DNA of 64,000 bases. Origin: Halichondria panicea. Its lineage: Eukaryota > Porifera > Demospongiae > Suberitida > Halichondriidae. Location of the stretch: NCBI RefSeq assembly GCF_963675165.1, contig NC_087382.1, forward strand, positions 4,193,963 through 4,257,962, read 5' to 3'. Under the pieces are notes generated by a model. The model worked only from the letters and a program-made list of their open reading frames with translations. It was not told the DNA's origin and ran no database searches. Position numbers and translations under genes: made by a program. Positions 59,001 through 64,000 of this stretch are shown here, in pieces; the stretch's first letter is position 1; each line of letters begins with the position of its first letter.

Positions 59001-60145
59001 TCCTCTCAAGAATTTGCCTGTCCAAGCTGCTTTTTACTGCTTGGAGGGGTCTCACTAACTATTGCTGCTACCTTGTTGTGACTGTTCCACTAGCCATTGC
59101 TAATACATGGAGCTCAGTAGCTAGTTTATAGCCTAGTACTAGCTAAAAGCATGGGCTGGAGGAAATATAAAGAAGAAAACATTGACCGAAACCAGGATCG
59201 TCAATGCTAATTTACGTAGCGTTTCCCATCCCTCTCCCTTCTTATATCTATAAGTTGGTGACAGCAAGTTGGAAGTTGCCATACTCAAAGGATATGAAAT
59301 AACAGTTGACCTTTTTTTTAGTAAAACATTTTCAGTTGTTATTTTGCCACTCCTGCAAACCTAAGCTATCTACGGCCCTGTATAATCTGATATGGCGCTA
59401 TATATGCACTATATATGTACTGGCGACAGGACAATCCCAGAATAGCTTGCCCCAGTCCTAACGGAGGTTGGGCCACGCCTAGCCTCGAGACCACACCGAT
59501 TAACCGGCGTGGTCTCGAGGCTAGGCCACGCCCAACTAACCCACTCGTTGTTTGGACTCCGCCCAACTTTTTATCTCATTATTGGATTCTGTCTATACTA
59601 TATATACGCATGCGCAGGATGGTCCATGCATGCATGTATAGTACAAAATAGTGCAAAATAATGATATTCAAAAGGTGAAACCAGCAAATAATGAATGACA
59701 AAAGTCGCCCGCCCGCATGCAATTAGGAAACTTCAGGACCAGAAACCAGAGTATCACTTGGAGTGGCCATAGGTTATGCAGCCAGCTCTTTCCCCGGTGC
59801 ATGCATGCAGGCCTCCAGTATAATCTAGCCATCCATGAAATTTATTTGCAAAGTTGTGCACTATACACATCATAGTAGCCCCCCAGGCCAAAAACGGCAG
59901 ATTTATAATAGATCTATGAGCTTCTAGATATAAATACACATAATTATGTATATAGCTACGTATCAGTATTATAAATTTTATACATGTATAGGCTATTATA
60001 TATTATAGAAGTATATGATTATACAGAAGTACATAGAAGTATGTCTACTGATATAGGCTATATAGAAATCTATAAACATACATGCATGCATGCTTACCAT
60101 TGCAGCAAGTATGGCTACAGCCTTTACCATAAGAAGAGCTCCCAT
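56011..60145 (-). CDS. secreted or GPI-anchored protein with cysteine-rich receptor domain
   Basis: Four minus-strand exons: 60098..60145, 57310..57418, 56599..56976, 56011..56135, 219 residues, all GT/AG and in frame (phases 0, 1, 1). The signal peptide MGALLMVKAVAILAAM leads into a linker (VECPVIDATWRNFSTPNC) and the cysteine-rich domain (DFLICLQPS, YGVCRLPL, AMYCPP, QSCEIIG, NSCYQVS, REIEIFIEDV, TMIECIEE). The last exon encodes four STAD repeats, a Ser-rich stretch and a hydrophobic end (INWLLIIGGFCIAL) with no residues after it, which is typical of a GPI-anchor signal. It has no cytoplasmic tail, unlike the genes at 41726 and 45792. Intron 1 (2.7 kb) and intron 3 carry MITEs. It is head-to-head with the gene at 60364. 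Confidence 0.75.
56187..56587. mobile_element. MITE with TACCGTATATC ends
   Basis: Begins TACCGTATATCTTCTAATTT and ends with the exact complement; the interior repeats TGTCCGG-like blocks near both ends. It lies wholly in the last intron of the gene at 56011-60145. The first nine bases match the TACCGTATAGCG family, but the rest differs. Confidence 0.85.
57000..57235. mobile_element. degenerate MITE of the TACCGTATAGCG family
   Basis: The left end ACCGCATAGCACGAAATTTT and right part CGAAAATTTCGCACTA are diverged but recognisable, with the same interior (TTGCTTACC, GCCACGCCTTGCA) as the copy at 31988. Confidence 0.7.
57529..58425. mobile_element. near-palindromic 897-bp transposon with 6-bp target duplication
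   Basis: Starts TATGGTGAGCCTTTTGTTTC and ends with the complement; the two halves (57529-57960 and 58010-58425) are inverted copies over most of their length. GGAGAG stands on both sides (57523-57528, 58426-58431). An inverted copy of the flanking DNA without the insertion lies at about 59218-59250. Short tandem repeats of CATCGAGTCGATCC occur inside. No transposase was seen. Confidence 0.8.
59465..59537. repeat. imperfect hairpin in a receptor intron
   Basis: GCCTAGCCTCGAGACCAC and its complement GTGGTCTCGAGGCTAGG face each other across about 12 bases, extended outward by GTTGGGC/GCCCAAC. It resembles the dispersed GAGGCTAG motif seen elsewhere in the window. Confidence 0.75.
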
Positions 60146-60363
60146 CGTGCCACAGTTTTGTACTGAGATCTGCTGTATAGATAGCCATGCATAAGATCTA
60201 GGTCTCTGATGTGAGGCGGATATATGGTCTCATGAATGATTTTGACTTCATCGGAATGTCATTGAATTTCGGCCCTCCTGACCATGCAGTAGGGCGTGGA
60301 TCTATAATTGAACATGCGCAAACAACCCTTCTTCTCAAGAAGCTAGTTTGAATTGTTGAAAAG
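60146..60363. promoter_or_regulatory. shared upstream region of the second divergent receptor pair
   Basis: Only 218 bases separate the start codons of the genes at 60145 (minus) and 60364 (plus). The layout matches that at 36224-36666. No TATA box was identified. Confidence 0.5.
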
Positions 60364-61457
60364 ATGAGCAAGTTTTCTCTACTTTGCTTCATGTTAATCT
60401 ACTTGTCAATGATTGACCTTACTGCAGCTGAACATGAGTGTAAATAAATTCCCAAGTTCTGAATGATATGCTAAATAATTATAACAGCAATGTTACAGTT
60501 ACATAATTATTATATAGTCTAGTTGAAGGCTGACTAGTGTGGAAATCTAGATCTGTAGTATAGATGATCATTCTAGCTATATAGACCTATTGAGGCTACG
60601 TAATCTATTAATTGTGCCCATGTATAGGTTATGTGACTCAAAAACCCACTGTCAATATGGATTTTCAAAACCTGCAGCAAGCATCCATATCTATAAAAAT
60701 GATTTGTACCAACCTTATAAACTTGCTATGGATAGTAGATGACAAAGATACAATATCTACGACAGAATATCTACATGCTGTGGTCAGCATACATGTAGAG
60801 GAAAGTCTTCAAGGCGAGAACGCAATTGAAAGCAAGCTCATGTTCATACCAGCTCCAAATGAAAGACACACTATATACTTTAAAGCACTATACGAGGCAG
60901 ACAATAATGAACGGAGAATATACCGCAGTGAGTCCGTCACTGTTAAACTCTTACAAAGTAAGTGTATAAGTATCATCAAAATAATGTACTAACTCTCTTC
61001 CAATAGATAAGTTGAGTGCTCCAAGATTTACATTTTATGACGATTCCATCACGATATCGTTTGCCAGTCAATCAAGAAATATGCACCTAGAAATTGAGGC
61101 CACTGACAAAACTCGTACTCAGGGTGATTTTGACTGGATATGCAAACCAAAAAAATCTAAAATGCCGGTTAACCTGAGCAACACAACTAAACAATCTGGG
61201 AGGCATGTCCTTTTCCTTGACTTCTGTGAGCCTAACGGGACGTTTTCTCTAATGCATAGTACAGGTGTTGACGTCGAACTCCCGTCAGTGATAACATATC
61301 TGTCTAGTGCTGCTCAACACCGTAAGTTATAGCCTGCATAATTATTATATATAACTGACTATAATATCTTTATGATTATATAGGTACGCTGCTCACACAT
61401 TGGTTGCTACAGGTGATGGTACTAGTCCTTCACATTGCCTATTTCGAATTCTGGTAA
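60364..61457 (+). CDS. secreted or membrane-anchored Ig-like protein, no tail
   Basis: Four exons: 60364..60439, 60628..60957, 61007..61321, 61384..61457; all junctions phase 1, 264 residues. The signal peptide is MSKFSLLCFMLIYLSM. Exon 2 encodes an Ig-like domain related to that of the neighbouring gene at 61595-63113: LLWIVDDKDTIS aligns with VFWIVDGMDSIS, and RHTIYFKALY with NHTIQCVVYG. The second Ig cysteine is thus replaced. Exon 3 (APRFTFYDDSITISF, DWICKP, DFCEPNG) may be a diverged FN3 domain, but I cannot assign it firmly. The C-terminus (THWLLQVMVLVLHIAYFEFW) is hydrophobic with nothing after it, suggesting a GPI signal or a tailless membrane anchor. It is head-to-head with the cysteine-rich gene at 56011-60145 and tail-to-tail with its own paralogue. 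Confidence 0.7.
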
Positions 61458-61594
61458 TAAGGGCTGACGGATAATTATAATGACAATTATAAATAAACAT
61501 GCATGCATCAGAACGAATGGACGTATATATAATTATACGTGATCTATAGATCTATAGCTAATTAATTTTTGTTTTCAGCTTATTTTTATTCGAG

Positions 61595-63113
61595 TTATTT
61601 GATGGTTTCATAAATGTGTTGCGTGCCAGGCAACGAAGCATAGGCTTCATTTTTCACTATTAGTTGTACTTCTCCATAAGCACTGTTCTTGCAGGTTGGA
61701 ATGCACTCCGGGGGGTCTGTTTTGATAATCATGCATGATCACTGACAGACATAGCAAAGTTATAATATTATATCTAATGCATGCATGCATACATGTATAC
61801 TGATTTTCACATAACTCACGCTCAACCGTCTGCTGTTTGCTTTGATATTGTCTCCACTTCCAAACCATAATGGAAATTATCATCAAAATAGTAGCTGTCA
61901 GGCATGCATGCACAATAAAAAAAATTATTGCAGCTTACATTACATGTATGTACTACAACGTACATTGAGGCAACATGCCACAATTATTCACTTACTCACT
62001 ATTGCAGTTACAGGGGCACAAATGTAAGCCACAAGACCTGCACGCGTGTATGTGTATATAATTTGTCATGTATGCATGCATGCATGTGCATGATGCATAG
62101 CCTTTTTAATTCGCAAGTTTCTGACATTATACCTAAATCATAATCTCTTGTTGTATCAATCGTAGAAGCAATGGGCACTGTGAAAGTGAAACGAAGGCTG
62201 TTTTGAGTTGAATTGATTGCAGAGGTGAATTTTACAACAGTGTTTCTTAAAGTTGTACTTGGTGTAATAACACAACCAGCTATGAGGACAGTCATGTTTG
62301 AGAAATTTCCAGCACCAGCAGGATTGTCAGCACGAACGCCAAATTCAACTTCCATGTCTTCACAACCACTATAGTTGTACTTGTATTCATAGAGAGGTTG
62401 GTGTATTAAAATGAGTTCAAAGCTACTATTGATACGAACTGCAACACTGTAAAGAGATACAGTGACCAGACTAGGGGGTGGATCCCACATAAGATTGATG
62501 ATGTGAATATTGCGAAATATCGTCGTATTCACATGAAAGTTAGGAGGAGAACTCAGTGCACCTATATAATTATGCACAGCAAAAATATAGAAAACAGTGA
62601 CTCAGAATCAACTCGTACATTTATACATGTCATAATTATAATTATCGAGTTACCTTGTACTGGTATTGTTATTGGGTCACTCCGCTCGATCATTCGATCA
62701 GGTCCATAAACCACACATTGAATGGTGTGGTTAGACTCAGAAATTGCAGTAAATGACAAACGACTATTCAGTACACTAGGTGATACTTGAAATAATTCAT
62801 TTTGAGCCATTAATTGGGTGTCTGCCAAACTAATTGAATCCATGCCATCCACAATCCAAAAAACAGTGATACTGCCAGTGCAAAGAGAACAGTTTAAGGA
62901 TATTCTTTGTCCAGAAAATCCCACTACAGGCTCAGGGGGGGATAAAAGACCTGCATTGGTGCATGCATGATCACATCATATTAATATAACTACAGTTATA
63001 CGTGCATGCAGACGCCAGCAGCTTATAATGATACACCTACATGCTTCCATCACAATGAACTTGTTAAAGTATTGTAGAAGAAAAAGTATGGTCAGGTACC
63101 AGCACTCTTCCAT
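61595..63113 (-). CDS. Ig-FN3 transmembrane receptor with tyrosine-motif tail
   Basis: Six minus-strand exons: 63041..63113, 62654..62950, 62133..62561, 61996..62037, 61820..61894, 61595..61716; all junctions phase 1, 345 residues. The signal peptide region is WYLTILFLLQYF. The Ig domain has ISLNCSLC, VFWIVDGMD and HTIQCVVYG. The FN3 domain has INLMWDPPP and FGVRADNPAGAGNFSN, followed by a Ser/Thr stalk. The membrane segment spans two exons (LVAYICAPVTAIV, TILMIISIMVWKW). The tail holds three YxxI/L/V motifs: AYGEV, AYASL and HIYETI at the end. It is the signalling-tail counterpart of the tailless paralogue at 60364-61457, which is convergent and 137 bases away. The first donor (after 63041) was set by frame. 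Confidence 0.75.
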
Positions 63114-64000
63114 TTTTTTTAGTTTTAGTACTGAGTCCGATTTCTGACCAACAGATAATAATTATAGCAAGCTGCAGACTGAATGTTAAGCTAGTTAGGT
63201 GATTATATTATGTGCATAGGCCATAAACTTATGGAAAATTGTCACAGAGTTCTATATACATGATTGCATAACAGTATATTGTGGAAAAGGTTAATGTTTT
63301 ACAAACTTGCAGGCTGGTTATATGCATGTGCATAATAATATACATGATTTTCAAAAATAATATTTACAGACAAACTAGTAAATAATAAGTGCATGCATAC
63401 ATGCATGCGTGTGTTTGCCGTCACAATCATGCTCATGGAGCAGTATTAGCTCCATTGCTTCCATGCATAGTATGCACTTGTTCCGTATAAGGTTTCATAC
63501 ATCTGTTTTTTTGTCTGCCGGCAAAATTACAATCATGAGTATGACATATATACATGGCACATCTGTTTGACAATATAATTATATTCATTTTACACAACAC
63601 CCAATTAAGGTTGAAGTATATAGACAATTGACGCAAGAAAATCTCTCATACTTTATAACATGTACATTGCTATAAGCCTCGATCCCAGGCCGAGTTTTCG
63701 CTTTTATAACGGTTAGGTGAACAGGATCTAGAAACCTGTATAGTGTGCAAAAGTCAAACATTCCGTCCACGTGGAATGTCTAAAAATAATAACAGATGGA
63801 AAGTGCTGATTCTGAGAATAGCCCCGAGTTGCATGCCTTCTTCTCTTTATAAGCCCTTGGCACAACAAAGACTTAGAGTTCATTCATCCTTTGAACTCTT
63901 AATATAATTATAATAGAGCTTGGTACAACACATGCAGTCATGTCATAATGATAGCGCAATTATTTAGTGTACGTGACCTAGTTTCAACATATTCAATTGC
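63114..64000. other. upstream intergenic region, nothing coding recognised
   Basis: AT-rich sequence with CATGCATG runs. One copy of the dispersed motif GCCTCGATCCCAGGCCGAG lies at 63676-63717, followed by CGCTTTTATAACGGTTAG. Confidence 0.5.
63676..63717. repeat. dispersed 42-bp repeat with a palindromic core
   Basis: GCCTCGATCCCAGGCCGAG plus CGCTTTTATAACGGTTAG. Full or near-full copies in either orientation occur at about 41381-41423, 50042-50084, 51285-51327 and 54555-54597, with shorter variants near 35425, 40958, 46797, 52813, 53865, 57725 and 58190. One strand contains GATCGAGGC, which fits the tRNA B-box consensus, so a tRNA-derived SINE end is possible. Copies also sit in the inner ends of the 49295-51740 transposon. 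Confidence 0.7.

Noticed and set aside
58849-59055. Minus-strand 68-residue frame
   Set aside because: It lies inside a nested repeat element in a receptor intron and resembles nothing that I can name.

Overview
The window is metazoan nuclear DNA: short introns with GT/AG boundaries, a full-length animal-type UBE4A gene, secreted fibrinogen-domain proteins, Ig/FN3 cell-surface receptors, LINE remnants and many small inverted-repeat transposons. The AT-rich sequence, small introns, lineage-expanded receptors and the LINE families suggest a demosponge; this is inference, and another early-branching animal is not excluded. No tRNA, rRNA or CRISPR array was seen.

Region 1 (1-17.5 kb) is a minus-strand tandem array of two-exon, TATA-containing genes for secreted fibrinogen-related proteins (FReDs). 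Four nearly identical copies (318-1281, 3514-4476, 6284-7246, 10343-11308) form subfamily 1. Subfamily 2 has one intact copy (14463-15467) and two decayed ones (12195-13160, 15740-16489). A chimeric decayed copy lies at 8739-9241 and a 3' relic at 17448-17527. LINE and MITE insertions are present in some repeat units and absent from others, which orders the duplications.

Region 2 (17.9-31.6 kb) is one plus-strand gene of 25 exons, 1,054 codons, encoding a UBE4A-type ubiquitin E4 ligase with a C-terminal U-box. All 25 exons join in frame. Its introns hold large GT/CA microsatellites and several MITEs. Broken pieces of the same gene lie on both sides of it, one of them inside the FReD array.

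Region 3 (32.6-48 kb and 56-63.1 kb) is a cluster of seven membrane or secreted receptor-like genes, reconstructed here exon by exon, almost all with phase-1 introns. Four (minus strand, 32674-36223, 41726-43767, 45792-48033, 56011-60145) share a cysteine-rich extracellular exon that I cannot assign to a named family. Three (36667-39447 plus, 60364-61457 plus, 61595-63113 minus) carry Ig-like and mostly FN3-like exons. Four proteins have a cytoplasmic tail with the motif H-x-Y-E-x-I; the others have no tyrosine tail (short tail, likely GPI anchor, or hydrophobic C-terminus). Two head-to-head pairs (36.2-36.7 kb and 60.1-60.4 kb) each join a cysteine-rich gene to an Ig gene. This resembles a paired-receptor or self/non-self recognition cluster and is the best candidate here for an undescribed system.

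Region 4 (48-56 kb) is a transposon-rich gap: a restriction-endonuclease-type LINE fragment, a 2.4-kb long-TIR element with minisatellite TIRs, a RecQ-like helicase fragment and a badly decayed reverse transcriptase.
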